Below, piece after piece: positions 1 to 9,885 of a DNA stretch of 64,000 nucleotides. Made by a program: the position numbers and the translations under genes. The stretch is from Symbiodinium kawagutii (Eukaryota; Sar; Dinophyceae; Suessiales; Symbiodiniaceae), in the NCBI GenBank assembly GCA_009767595.1, contig VSDK01027711.1, forward strand, positions 241,807 to 305,806, written 5' to 3'. How positions within the stretch are numbered: the stretch's first letter is position 1; every line of letters begins with the position of its first letter. Under the pieces are notes generated by a model that was given only the letters and a program-made list of their open reading frames with translations, ran no database searches and was not told where the DNA came from.

Positions 1-284
1 GTTTGTAACAAACCTGGCAGGAAGAAGCCCCCCTGCCACTGAGCGCAAGCATTCTTTCATGGGAAGCAGAGAACTTCTGAACGCGATGGCGTGAAGGTTT
101 TGTTTTGACAGGTTTGTAACAAACCTGGCAGGGAAGAGCCCCCCCTGCACTGAGCGCAAGCATTCTTTCATGGGAAACAGAAAACTTCTGAACACCGATG
201 GCGTGAAGGTTTTGTTTTGACACGTTTGTAACAAACCTGGCAGGAAGAAACCCCCCTGCCACTGAGCGCAAGCATTCTTTCATG
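1..284. repeat. Tandem repeat, unit about 112 bp, 2.5 copies
   Basis: Three successive copies start at 1, 112 and 224, each opening with GTTTGTAACAAACCTGGCAG, followed by a C-rich run and a shared tail ending in TTTTGTTTTGACA. Copies differ by only a few substitutions and one-base indels. The array is cut by the window edge, so its true length is unknown. The opening GTTTGTAACAAAC is itself an inverted repeat. No coding function is seen. Confidence 0.85.
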
Positions 285-339
285 TCAAAAAGAAGCCCTC
301 CAAGAAACATGTCAGCGTGAAGCCTAAACCAGTACGAAA

Positions 340-610
340 TGAAGCCTAGCCCTTTATATATCTATTGTTTATCATCTAGTTTATATCATCCAGTAGATAG
401 TTTATATCAACTATAGATAGTTAAACATATATTAACTATAGATACTTAAATATGAACTATAGATACTTACCTTGATTATAAGAAACATAAACTAACTATA
501 GATACATATGTATGTCAGTACATAATAAGAAACATATGTAGTTTATATTAACTATAGATAGTTAAACATCTATTATTAAATAAATATAGTCTGGATGATA
601 GTTAAACATG
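340..610. repeat. AT-rich degenerate tandem repeat (CTATAGATA-type)
   Basis: About 270 bases made of degenerate repeats of AACTATAGATAGTT and TTTATAT. There is no open frame of note. It separates the 112-bp array from the low-complexity DNA that follows. Confidence 0.7.
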
Positions 611-1516
611 TTCAACATCTACTGACTCTGACCTTCACAAACTTATCCAGGTCCCGCCGCCGGACACGTGCTGTGTGTGGTGGATGTGGCACCTTGGATC
701 GACAGCGGCGACACGTAGCCGCGACACGTAGCGACAGGTGCGACACGGAGAGAACGGGGTTTGTTGGGTAAGGATCACCAACTTGTAGCTGGCTAATGGT
801 TAATAATAGGGGATAATAAGTAACAATAGTAGTGGATATACCAACAATATGGCCATGGGTCAATATTAACCAGCCAAGTTTATGAGGGATAATAACCAAC
901 GATTATAAGGAAAACAATGGTTAACAGTGGGGGAACCAGGGGTACAGGGGTTGACTCATAGCCTGGTGGGTAATAATGCTGTTGACAGATAGTGACTTAG
1001 CCAACTATAGGATCACCAAGGAACTATAGGTGAAGAATACTAGCAACCTATAGTTGGGAAAGTCAAAAATTAGTTTGTGATCACCGACATATTATTGACT
1101 ATCAGTACCGACAATAATGCTTTGTGATGGGTAATGATAGTCGATAATAGGGGATTATAGCGGTTGATAATATCACCAATCATAATGGTTAAACAGCTAG
1201 CAAGTGGTTAAGAAGGAAATCTGTGAGTGGAATGTGGCTGGCAGCCCTTAGGGCCAGCGCGTCCCATGCATACTTGTTGCTGCTTTCCTAGCATCAAGAT
1301 GCCGGGGTGGGCATAAACATGCTGGAACCATTTCTTCATAGAGTCTATTGGATTTATGGCTTCATCAGCTGGGTAATGATGATGATTACAGTAGTTAGCT
1401 GTAAATTGGGGTTGAAGATGGTTATACACTAATGGTTGACAAGCTGGTTAATGGTTGATAATGGTGGATGTACCAACAAAATCACCAACAATACTAGGGG
1501 ATATACCTACAAAACT
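611..1516. other. Non-coding, low-complexity stretch
   Basis: Mostly degenerate TGGTTAATAATGG / CAACAATA motifs. A short GC-rich patch at about 640-740 has no convincing exon signals. It contains one family D element at about 849-964. The short open frames here are not convincing as genes. Confidence 0.5.
849..964. repeat. Family D inverted-repeat element
   Basis: The left end reads GGCCATGGGTCAATATT and the right end reads GGGGTACAGGGGTTGACTCATAGCC, so the termini (ATGGGTCAA and TTGACTCATAG) are imperfect inverted repeats. The accompanying GGAACCAGGGGTACAGGG block recurs near 6220, 15007, 39630, 49555, 58680 and 62160. Probably a non-autonomous small element. Confidence 0.55.
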
Positions 1517-1637
1517 ATATGGCGGTTTCTCGAAATCGGAACATCCAAAATTATATGGCTGGTGTAGTAACGTAATTGGTTAATTAATACCCTGGATGAT
1601 AGCTGGGGGTGCCTCTTTGACTTGAGAAACACTTATA
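1517..1637. repeat. Family A short inverted-repeat element, copy 1
   Basis: Starts ATATGGCGGTTTCTCGAAAT and ends GACTTGAGAAACACTTATA, the inverted-repeat ends of the commonest small element in the window. Length about 120 bp, no coding capacity. See the family A finding for the list of copies. Confidence 0.65.
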
Positions 1638-1680
1638 CACCAACAAAAATAGCCAACAGTAATAGGGGATATATCAATAA

Positions 1681-1795
1681 TATGGTGGTTTCTCAAATTG
1701 GGGAAGCCAAGTCAAGTATTGGATCGTTTATTACTAGGAATGATATATTAATATTCGATGATTTGGAGGTACCCTGTTTTGAGAAACACCCAAAT
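1681..1795. repeat. Family A short inverted-repeat element, copy 2
   Basis: Starts TATGGTGGTTTCTCAAATTG and ends CCCTGTTTTGAGAAACACCC. The inner parts are also complementary (GGGGAAGCC against GGAGGTACCC, imperfect). It lies about 45 bp from copy 1. Confidence 0.7.
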
Positions 1796-1944
1796 GAGTC
1801 CTTCAGTCTTTGGCGCCTGATGCACTCTGGTAAACTAGACTGAGACAATGACAATCATTGATGATCAATCATCTCATTTGGATGGGCTCGGGTGCCAAGT
1901 TTAACTGCTGAAGGCCAATTTTTGGTATTTTCTGGAGGTCCTGG

Positions 1945-2230
1945 GAATGGGGTTTGAGCAAGAAACCCGAAAAACCTCGAGAAAACAAAAAAAACCAAAA
2001 ACACAAAGAAAAAACAAATCCAGAAGTCTTGTGGATCGAGAGGATGGAGGGGGGTTCCAGCCAAGAGTCTCAGAATATTGTTTTTTTGTGTTTTTTTTGG
2101 TTTCTCGAGGTTTTTTTAACGTTTTTTTGGTTTTTCAAATGTCCCCATCCTCTGGGAAGGGAGGGGTTCAGCCAAGAGTCTCAGAATATTGTTTTTTCGG
2201 TTTTCTCAAGGTTTTGGTTTTTCAAATGAA
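1945..2230. repeat. Hairpin-forming A-run/T-run region with direct repeat
   Basis: An A-rich left arm (about 1970-2010, with CCTCGAG and CCAAAAACACAAAG) is complementary to a T-rich right arm (about 2077-2115, with TTTGTGTTTTTTTTGG and CTCGAGG). A second T-rich block at about 2190-2228 is similar. The segment CCAAGAGTCTCAGAATATTG occurs twice, at about 2059 and 2171. The overlapping open frames are products of the homopolymer runs. Confidence 0.6.
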
Positions 2231-2433
2231 AGGAAATTGAGGCCAAATTTCGGCCGTCATTTTTTACATATTGATTTCATTTCAGTCAGAATGCATATGC
2301 TCACTGAATGTCAGACATGTCATTTTTCATTGTTTTTTGTATGTTTTTCTGCGTGCCTTGATATTGAAATAATATTCATTAAACGAAAGAAGTTAGCCAG
2401 GATGTCAAAAGGTGGGCCCTCCCAGGGGAGGTG

Positions 2434-2555
2434 ACCATATATATATATGTGTATATATATATATAAAATAATTTGTATATAAATATATATACATATATAT
2501 ATATAACAATTTGTATATATATATATATACATATTTACATTTACAAACGTGCAAA
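2434..2555. repeat. (AT)n / TATATACATA simple repeat
   Basis: Long alternating AT runs broken by GTATAT and ACAATTTGTATAT segments. The Ile/Tyr-rich open frames across it are artefacts of the simple repeat. Confidence 0.9.
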
Positions 2556-2715
2556 TGCACATGCTCGCAGCAACACAACCATGTGGTTTTGTTTTTGTCC
2601 TTTGAGATATTGTACGAGTTGGTATCTAGATGGAAAGCATACTTTCTCACACAAATACGTGCAGAATGTACATGTGTTTGCCTCGGAGCACAGGGTCAGG
2701 TCTTTACATACAAAT

Positions 2716-2810
2716 CTGGTTGGTGGTTTGAAACTTTTAGTTTCCCTAGTATTTGGGATGGTTGATTTGGTTGACTAATATGTTCCGGACCGGTTGAAAC
2801 CACCAACCAG
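2716..2810. repeat. Family B short inverted-repeat element, copy 1
   Basis: About 95 bp. Left end CTGGTTGGTGGTTTGAAAC and right end GGTTGAAACCACCAACCAG are near-perfect inverted repeats. The middle (GTTTCCCTAGTATTTGGGATGG then GGTTGACTAATATGTTC) is shared with other copies. A lone right half follows at 2881-2900. Confidence 0.75.
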
Positions 2811-2984
2811 GAATGATATTATCAACCATTATCAACCATTACTAACCACTATGCAACATTATTACGCACGAGTTAACCATGGGTTGAAACCACCAACCAG
2901 ATGAAGACATATTACGATTGAACAACGAAAGTCAGGGGAACCTGCCATCAACGCGTTTCTGAGGGCCAGTCCATTGCACGACTC

Positions 2985-3845
2985 ATGGGTGTGGGCAATT
3001 CCATCAAGAGTGCCACAACCAACTGTGTGCCTTGGAAACCAGTGGAATCTGGAAGCTTTCCTGTCCCTGGGCATGTTGGGTCATCCATTGGTTGGTGCTT
3101 TACCAAACTGCATGTTTTTGAAGGAACGCCTCCCTTTCAAGAACAAGCCTGTTGCCGTGGATTCTTGAGCCGACTTTCAGTTTTCTTTGGACACCCTGCA
3201 CAGATACATTTCATGGAAGCAATGGATTCCCCTGTTGTTTTTTGCCCCATCGCACCATTTTGCAGCGGATATGGGCCCCACCCCACACTCCCAAAACCAG
3301 TATCATTCTATGGGGAAACCAGAAGTTCTGAGGCACCCAGTGGGAAATTAATGCTTCAATGGTCGATGAAGTTGGACATTTTGAGGATGGTTGCAATTTT
3401 CAGACAACGAGACCAGCGAGATTGTAGAATTGCAATTTCCGAGGCTGCTCCCAGTGCCTCTTTTAAGCTTCATTTTTGCTGTCAATGTGTACGATGGAGC
3501 AAGCAATTCCCACGAAGCAACACGCGACCCCAAAAGATGGGTGCCACGGATTCCACCCCGAAAGGAGTGGCCTGTAGGACCTCCCCGGACCCCCCTCAGA
3601 TTCGATATCCGATACTTGCTGTTGGGATGCCCAGTCTTTGCCATGAACCTGTTCCAGATATCTTGATTCTGGATTCATCCTGTCCCCAAATAGTTGGAGT
3701 AACCCTGGTTATCGTCCTGCTACCTCCAGAACTAGTTGGAAAATGCTTGGTATGTTCATCTCAACCCCTCGTTTACCAGCAATATAACCCAATTGTAGTT
3801 TTGTCACAGCTTTTCAAACACTCAAATAAGATAACCATCAAATAG
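2985..3845 (+). CDS. Unrecognised 286-codon open reading frame
   Basis: This is the longest open frame outside the LINE. I recognise no family. The protein is rich in Pro, Ser and Cys and has no clear signal peptide. A hydrophobic patch near the C-terminus could be a membrane segment. Codon choice does not look GC-biased like the exon-like islands, and open frames on the other strand overlap it, so it may be fortuitous. Its first residues (GVGNSIKSATTNC followed by VPW) resemble the island at 11479-11570 (PANC followed by VPW). That could mean a short exon at about 2950-3026 running into non-coding DNA. In that case the long frame as a whole would not be a gene. Confidence 0.25.
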   Translation: MGVGNSIKSATTNCVPWKPVESGSFPVPGHVGSSIGWCFTKLHVFEGTPPFQEQACCRGFLSRLSVFFGHPAQIHFMEAMDSPVVFCPIAPFCSGYGPHPTLPKPVSFYGETRSSEAPSGKLMLQWSMKLDILRMVAIFRQRDQRDCRIAISEAAPSASFKLHFCCQCVRWSKQFPRSNTRPQKMGATDSTPKGVACRTSPDPPQIRYPILAVGMPSLCHEPVPDILILDSSCPQIVGVTLVIVLLPPELVGKCLVCSSQPLVYQQYNPIVVLSQLFKHSNKITIK

Positions 3846-5573
3846 TTGGAAAACCTGAATTGTAGATGTTTGGTAGCATATTTAGGTTGAACCACAAGGT
3901 GAACATATACCATTAGACCTCGTTGTAATCCCGCCATACCTGATGCCATTGACTCTGCAGGTCGATGATCACCATTATGAATGCTTAATGAATTCATTAT
4001 CACAAGCATTATTGCTATAATGGTGATTATTAACCATTCTGCCTAATATTCATTGTTGCTTAACATAATTGTGATTATTAATCATAACCACTATGATTTG
4101 CAACAATGCTTGATATTCATTCTTGCCATTCATTATCACCGTCACTTTCTATGCCCAGCATCTTTTCCTGAGGATTTCAAGTTATAACCCCATCCCCAGC
4201 ATCTTTTCATGGAGTCACCGCTCTTTCCTGAACTTTTCCTGAGGAAAGTCTATAATACTGATGGCAAATGATTCACTAATAATGAATGGCTCATACTTAC
4301 CGATGGTCCGTTCCATTCTGAGGATTTCAAGTTATAGCCCCATCCCCAGCATTTTTCATGGAAGCACCGATCTTTCCTGAGGATTTTAAAAAGATTGTGA
4401 AGGTCCAAAAGCGACCGGTCACAAAGGTTGGCCGATTCCGGGGCCGGGCGGCGGAACGCAGGGCGATGGCGGCTGTCCCGGCCCAACGAAACCACAACGC
4501 TTGGAGCTGCACCCAGATGCTCCATGGTGCTGGTGTATTTGCCAAGGTTTACCTCTAAAATGACCCAGTTAGATAGGTGAATATGGCAAATTTGCATGGA
4601 GTTTCTTGGTTAATGATACAGCTCATCACAGCAATTTCTGTGATTTACGGGCTGATGATGCTACGGGGTCCAATTTGTTGGGTGCCCCCGCAGGACTTAG
4701 GAAACATCTTGGAGTATCTAGGCCAGTTCACGTATACCCAGCATCCCATGACAACCCAAGGGGTGGTATCTATTTGATCGTCTCACGTCTGATGATAGCC
4801 CACCAAGATCATCAGTCGGAGACAATGGCAAAATGGTGATGAACAACGGGAAATCCATTTGTTCATAAACCACCAGTTTGCCTTAGCTAGTGATTTATGC
4901 AAAATATGGATGGGGTATTCCTGTGGATCTAACATCAGGAATGGAAGTGTAAAGTTGATCATTTCATGTCTTCACTGGCTTGGTTGATGGTCAAATCTAC
5001 AGGAAAGCCTTGTTCTAGCCATCAATTCCAGGGGTTTCCTATCCAGTTTCCCATTAATCAACCCAGTGATGTCTACATGACAAAGATGATAGGTCGCCAC
5101 CACAGGGGGCCTGGACGCCTGCGCCCGGCTGAGTCATTTCTTGGGGCTGGTGAGGGGTTGGGATCACCACCATTCATGATCAGTCAACATGGATTCAAAC
5201 GTTAAGTGGCCATCCGTTTACCATCAATTCACCAGAAATTGATGGTGAAATTTACAATAAACTATTCGCCATTGACCGTGAAGTAACTCCATTGACTAGT
5301 AGTCACTCAGCATCTGTCATTTCAATGACCTCGTTTAGGTCAATGATCATTCCAACCTTTCCCAACCAGTTTGGATATCTCTTCGGGTGCCGGGGCAAGG
5401 ATCGTAAGCCCCAAGTGGCAACCCGCATCATGCTGGGCCTTGGCCCAGCCTTTTCCCTTCTGGAGGGGATGCGTTTGCTGTTACTGGGATCCAACAATTC
5501 TTTGCTTCCAAGTCCACAGGGATCAAGCTGGGATCCCAGTTCCCCCAACGAGTCAATTGGAAGCAATTCTCAA
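3846..5573. other. Non-coding stretch with a 66-bp direct repeat
   Basis: Mostly low-complexity ATTATTAACCAT-type DNA. Two copies of a segment beginning GAGGATTTCAAGTTATA (about 4168-4230 and 4317-4383) form a dispersed direct repeat. GC-rich patches at 4410-4520 and 5385-5560 could be exon remnants, but no frame stands out. Confidence 0.45.
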
Positions 5574-5671
5574 CTGGTTGGTGGTTTCAAATATTTCTTA
5601 TTTTCCTTGGTATTTATTAACCATTGGTTGGTTGACTGATATTTTTCATAGGGGTTAAAACCACCAGCCAG
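5574..5671. repeat. Family B short inverted-repeat element, copy 2
   Basis: Left end CTGGTTGGTGGTTTCAAATA and right end GGGGTTAAAACCACCAGCCAG. The middle contains ATTTTCCTTGGTATTTATTAA and GGTTGACTGATATTTTTCAT, typical of the family. Confidence 0.75.
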
Positions 5672-6693
5672 TCAATCAAATCTCACCAAAGAATGGGATG
5701 ATCAGCTGGGATTTGATTGCTTTCATTTCGATTTGATTGGGTGAATCATCGCCATTCTTGGCTCGAGGGCATCTATCTTGGCTCGGTTGGGCTGCCATGA
5801 TAGAACTATGATTAGATTGAATCGGTAAAAATGCCTTGATTTCTTGATGGGTAACTATTAGCCATTGTTTTTTTGGACAATCATAGACTATTGTTAGCCA
5901 GCATTGTCACAACCACTATCAACTACCACGACCGACTACAATAAGCTTAGCCACTACTATCCATCACCAACCATACTCATGAACTGTACTTAATCATCCC
6001 GGGCCGGAGCATCATTGTTCGCCATTGTTTTTTGAATCACCATCAACAATAATTCAGCATGTTGGAAACACCATCACAATCGTCCATCATGAGGCATAAT
6101 CACTACCACCAAAATTGATAGACCGAAACTTCAATGTTGGAATCATGGAGCCATCCTATTTGTAACCCATCCGTTGCCACCAAAATTCATCACTGTTGTT
6201 TCCGATGTGGGGTGGGTCAAAACCCTTAGTCCCCCTGGTTCCCTACCAGTAGTACCCGCACGAGGCCGGGGCGGAAGTTTCCGATAGTAAGGGAGCGTGA
6301 GCCTACAGGATGTTGGGAGGAATGTTTTGCCTATAGGAGCGTGGGGAAGATGTTTGTTTGCAGCTTTCCCGGGTCCTGTTTCGTTTTGGTTTTGATTGGG
6401 GAGGATGTGTGTTCTCTGAATCCAGATGCCTCGCGTTGGTTTGTTGTCATTTTGCGCGTCATCGTTTTGTTGCAGCACTTTCTATCATTGGTTTTGTCTC
6501 GGGCTTTGTGGCCATTCTTTTCAGACTGTCGCATGTGTGGATTGGTTGACTTGAGGTCTGAAGTTGTGGTTTGAAGTCGTTGAGCTTTGTATTGTTGTCT
6601 GCGAGGCGTCAGCAGTGGGCGCAACGTTTGTTTACACTCATTTATTGTTTTTGCAGGCTGTTGAAGTTGTTGCTAGAATTCTTTCAATTGTCG
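5672..6693. other. Non-coding stretch
   Basis: Low-complexity ATCACCATCAAC DNA followed by a region with ordinary composition (6200-6690). It contains a half copy of family D near 6206-6250 (GGTGGGTCAAAACCCTTAGT). No convincing exon was seen. Confidence 0.4.
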
Positions 6694-7013
6694 CACCAAG
6701 ATAAAACGTACCAAGACAAAACGCACCAAGACAGAACGTACCCAGACAAACCGTACCAAGACAAAACGTACCAAGACAAAATGTACCAAGACAAAACATA
6801 CCAACACAAAACGTACCAAGACAAAACGCAACAAGACAAATTGTACCAAGACAAAACGTACCAGACCAAAACGTACCAAGACAAAACGTACCAAGACCAA
6901 ACGTACCAAGACACAACGTACCAAGACCAAACGTACCAAGACCAAACGTACCAACACAAAACGTACCAAGACAAAACGTACCAAGACAAACCGTACCAAG
7001 ACAAAACCTAGCA
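6694..7013. repeat. 15-bp tandem array (ACCAAGACAAAACGT)
   Basis: About 21 copies of a 15-bp unit with single-base variants (CAACACAAAA, CAAGACCAAA). Because 15 is a multiple of 3, all frames stay open and give Tyr-Gln-Asp-Lys-Thr or Leu-Val-Arg-Phe-Val type polypeptides. These are repeat artefacts. It abuts the 10-bp array without a gap. Confidence 0.95.
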
Positions 7014-7541
7014 AGGCGCTACAAGGTACTACAAGGTACTACAAGGTACCACAAGGTACTACAAGGTACTGCAAGGTACTACAACGTACTAGAAGGTATT
7101 ACAACGTACTGCAAGGTACTACAAGGTACTACAAGGTACTACAAGGTAGTACAAGGTATTACAAGGTACTACAAGGTATTACAAGGTACTACAAGGTACT
7201 ACAAGGTACTACAAGGTTCCACAAGGTATTACAAGGTACTACAATGTACTACAAGGTATTACAAGGTACTACAAGGTATTACAAGGTCCTACAAGGTACT
7301 ACAAGGTATTGCAAGGTACTACAAGGTACTACAAGGTACTACAAGGTACTACAAGGTATTACAAGGTTCCACAAGGTATTGCAAGGTATTACAATGTACT
7401 ACAAGGTACTACAAGGTACTACAAGGTATTACAAGGTACTACAAGGTACTACAAGGTACTACAAGGTACTGCCAGGTACTACAAGTACTACAAGGTACTA
7501 CAAGGTATTACAAGGTACTAGAAGGTACTACAAGGTATTAC
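7014..7541. repeat. 10-bp tandem array (ACAAGGTACT)
   Basis: About 52 copies of ACAAGGTACT, with ACAAGGTATT and other single-base variants interspersed. Open frames with Tyr-Lys-Val-Leu-Gln-Gly-Thr-Thr-Arg periodicity are artefacts. One unit lost a base near 7484. Confidence 0.95.
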
Positions 7542-8748
7542 ACGCCTGCCACACAAAGTCATGATCCATTGGAAACAGCCCTGCCAATGCGGAAAGCGAT
7601 CCCAGAGCAACTCCATGTGCACCAAATGCAACGCCTGCCACACAAAGTCATGATCCAAGACTTCTCCAAGATCACTTGAAACAGCCCTGCCAATGCGGAA
7701 AGCGATCCCAGAGCAACTCCATGCGCACCAAATGCCACGCCTGCCGCACAAAGTCATGATCCAAGACTTGTCCAAGATCATTTGAAACAGCCCTGCCAAT
7801 GCGGAAAGCGATCCCAGAGCAACTCCATGTGCACAGGGCCACGAAAAAGCGATCCTAGAGCAGGTCAAGATGCACCAAATGCTGCGGCTGCCATGCGAAC
7901 ACCTCCGACGATAAAGCGACGATAAAGCTTGAGTTTTAGCAATCCAACACGTACGATCTCCGCACAGGGCCACGAAATCTCTTCGCACAACTCCTCCCAA
8001 AAATCATTTGAGACAGCCCTGCCAATGCGGAAAGCGATCCCAGAGCAACTCCACGCGCACCAAATGCCACGCCTGCCACACAAAGTCATGATCCAAGACT
8101 TGCCCAAGATCATTTGAAACAGCCCTGCCAATGCGGAAAGCGATCCCAGAGCAACTCCATGTGCACCAAATGCCACGCCTGCCACACAAAGTCATGATCC
8201 AAGACTTGCCCAAGATCATTTGAAACAGCCCTGCCAATGCGGAAAGCGATCCCAGAGCAACTCCATGTGCACCAAATGCCACGCCTGCCACACAAAGTCA
8301 TGATCCAAGACTTGTCCAAGATCACTTGAAACAGCCCTGCCAATACGGAAAGCGATCCCAGAGCAACTCCATGTGCACCAAATGCCACGCCTGCCGCACA
8401 AAGTCATGATCCAAGACTTCGCCAGGATCACTTGAAACAGCCCTGCCAGTGCGGAAAGCGATCCCAGAGCAACGCCAACGCGTACGATCCCCGCACAGGG
8501 CCACGAAAAAGCGATCCTAGAGCAGGTCAAGATGCACCAAATGCTGCGCCTGCCATGCGAACACCTCCGACGATAAAGCGGCGATAAAGCTTGAGTTTTA
8601 GCAATCCAACACGTACGATCTCCGCACAGGGCCACAAAATCTAGTCGCACAACTCCTCCCAACGATCACTTGAGACGGCCCTGCCAATGCGAAAAGCGAT
8701 CCCAGAGCAACTCCATGCGCACCAAATGCCACGCCTGCCACACAAAGT
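7542..8748. repeat. 106-bp satellite array
   Basis: About ten tandem units of 106 bp. The anchor CAAAGTCATGATCCAAGACT recurs at 8081, 8187, 8293 and 8399, exactly 106 bp apart. Two places (about 7830-7980 and 8500-8650) carry a longer variant with a GATAAAGCTTGAGTTTTAG insert. Minus-strand open frames (Gly-Ile-Trp-Cys, Trp-Ser-Cys-Ser-Gly-Ile-Ala-Phe motifs) run through it because the unit lacks stops on that strand. I do not regard them as genes. Confidence 0.95.
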
Positions 8749-9451
8749 GAGGTAAGGTATGTAAGGTGAGGTATGTGAGGTGAGTTATGTGAGGTGAGTT
8801 GTGTGAGGTGAGATATGTGAGGTAAGATATGTGAGGTAAGGGTGAGGTATGTGAGGTGAGTTATGTGAGATGAGTTGTGTGAGGTGAGATATGTGAGGTA
8901 AGATATGTGAGGTAAGGTATGTAAGGTGAGGTAGGTGAGGTGACTTATGTGAGGTGAGTTCTGTGAGATGAGATATGTGAGGTAAGATATGTGAGGTGAG
9001 TTCTGTGAGGTGAGATATGTGAGGTAGGATATGTGAGGTAAGGTATGTAAGGTGAGGTATGTGAGGTGAGGTATGTGAGGTGAGGTATGTGAGGTGAGGT
9101 ATGTCAGGTGAGTTATGTGAGGTGAGGTATGTGAGGTGAGGTATGTGAGGTGAGTTATGTGAGATGAGGTATGTGAGGTGAGGTATGTGAGATGAGGTAT
9201 GTGAGGTGAGTTATGTGAGGTGAGGTATGTCAGGTGAGGTATGTGAGGTGAGTTATGTGAGGTGAGGTATGTGAGGTGAGGTATGTGAGGTGAGGTATGT
9301 GAGATGAGTTGTGTGAGGTGAGGTATGTGAGATGAGTTGTGTGAGGTGAGGTATGTGAGGTAAGATATGTGAGGTAAGGTATGTCAGGTGAGGTATGTGA
9401 GGTAAGGTATGTAACGTGAGGTATGTGAGGTGAGTTATGTGAGGTAAGGTA
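8749..9451. repeat. 14-bp tandem array (GGTATGTGAGGTGA)
   Basis: About 50 units built from GGTATGT / GTTATGT / GATATGT alternating with GAGGTGA / GAGGTAA. It abuts the 106-bp array directly at the CACAAAGTGAGG junction. G/T-rich on the + strand. Confidence 0.95.
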
Positions 9452-9799
9452 TTTTTCTCTTCTCTACTTTACTCATCCGTAATTCGGAGTTTCTCTATGA
9501 AACTTCCTTTGATCATTGACCATTGTCTTCCCTACAAGATGTCTGGTTATTATCCCCCATTAGTTGGTGTGTAACCATTGGTTGGTTGGTTAATAATGAC
9601 CCACTGTTAACTCCCATATCCCCATTTGGTCATTATTGTTCCCTATAAGATGTTATTATCATTGACCATTGTTTCCCCTATCATTGTCACCATCAGTGTG
9701 TTCCCCATCATTGTTGGTTAGCTGCTTGACCCATAGCCATGTTGGTATCATGGAACCACACTGATGGTGACCCAACAACCCATGGTTTACCACCACCTG
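9452..9799. other. Non-coding spacer
   Basis: Low-complexity CATTGTT / GGTTGGTTAATAATGACC DNA between the 14-bp array and the next exon-like island. No gene was seen. Confidence 0.4.
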
Positions 9800-9885
9800 T
9801 CCCTCCAACGGCACCGCGGCGACAGGATGAACGACAGCGCTGTGCCGTGACCATCTTGGGAGTCGCTGGGACCAGGGAGCGACCA
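9800..9885 (+). CDS. Candidate exon (GC-rich island)
   Basis: A GC-rich island in AT-rich surroundings. In one frame it reads ...QRCAVTILGVAGTRERP..., resembling the islands at 37892-37992 (CVNIVGDVTARAG) and 11479-11570. An AG acceptor occurs at about 9837. Exon limits and frame are uncertain. It could be an exon of a multi-exon dinoflagellate protein with spaced Cys residues, or a remnant. Confidence 0.25.

Noticed and set aside
1-284. 112-bp repeat as a CRISPR array
   Set aside because: Whole units are repeated with no unique spacers, and the genome is eukaryotic.
2320-2650. Ile/Tyr/Cys-rich frames over the (AT)n tract
   Set aside because: Composition is dictated by the simple repeat.
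5751-5800. CGCCATTCTTGGCTCGAG as a second spliced-leader relic
   Set aside because: It needs an inserted base and two substitutions to match the leader, and no element boundary or gene follows.
6571-7014. Tyr-Gln-Asp-Lys-Thr repeat frame and its opposite-strand counterparts
   Set aside because: They arise from a 15-bp tandem unit, which keeps every frame open. Nothing else suggests a protein.
7542-8662. Minus-strand open frames of 92-160 codons in the 106-bp satellite
   Set aside because: They are produced by the repeated unit lacking stops on that strand. The peptides repeat the same words and shift frame with the 106-bp period.
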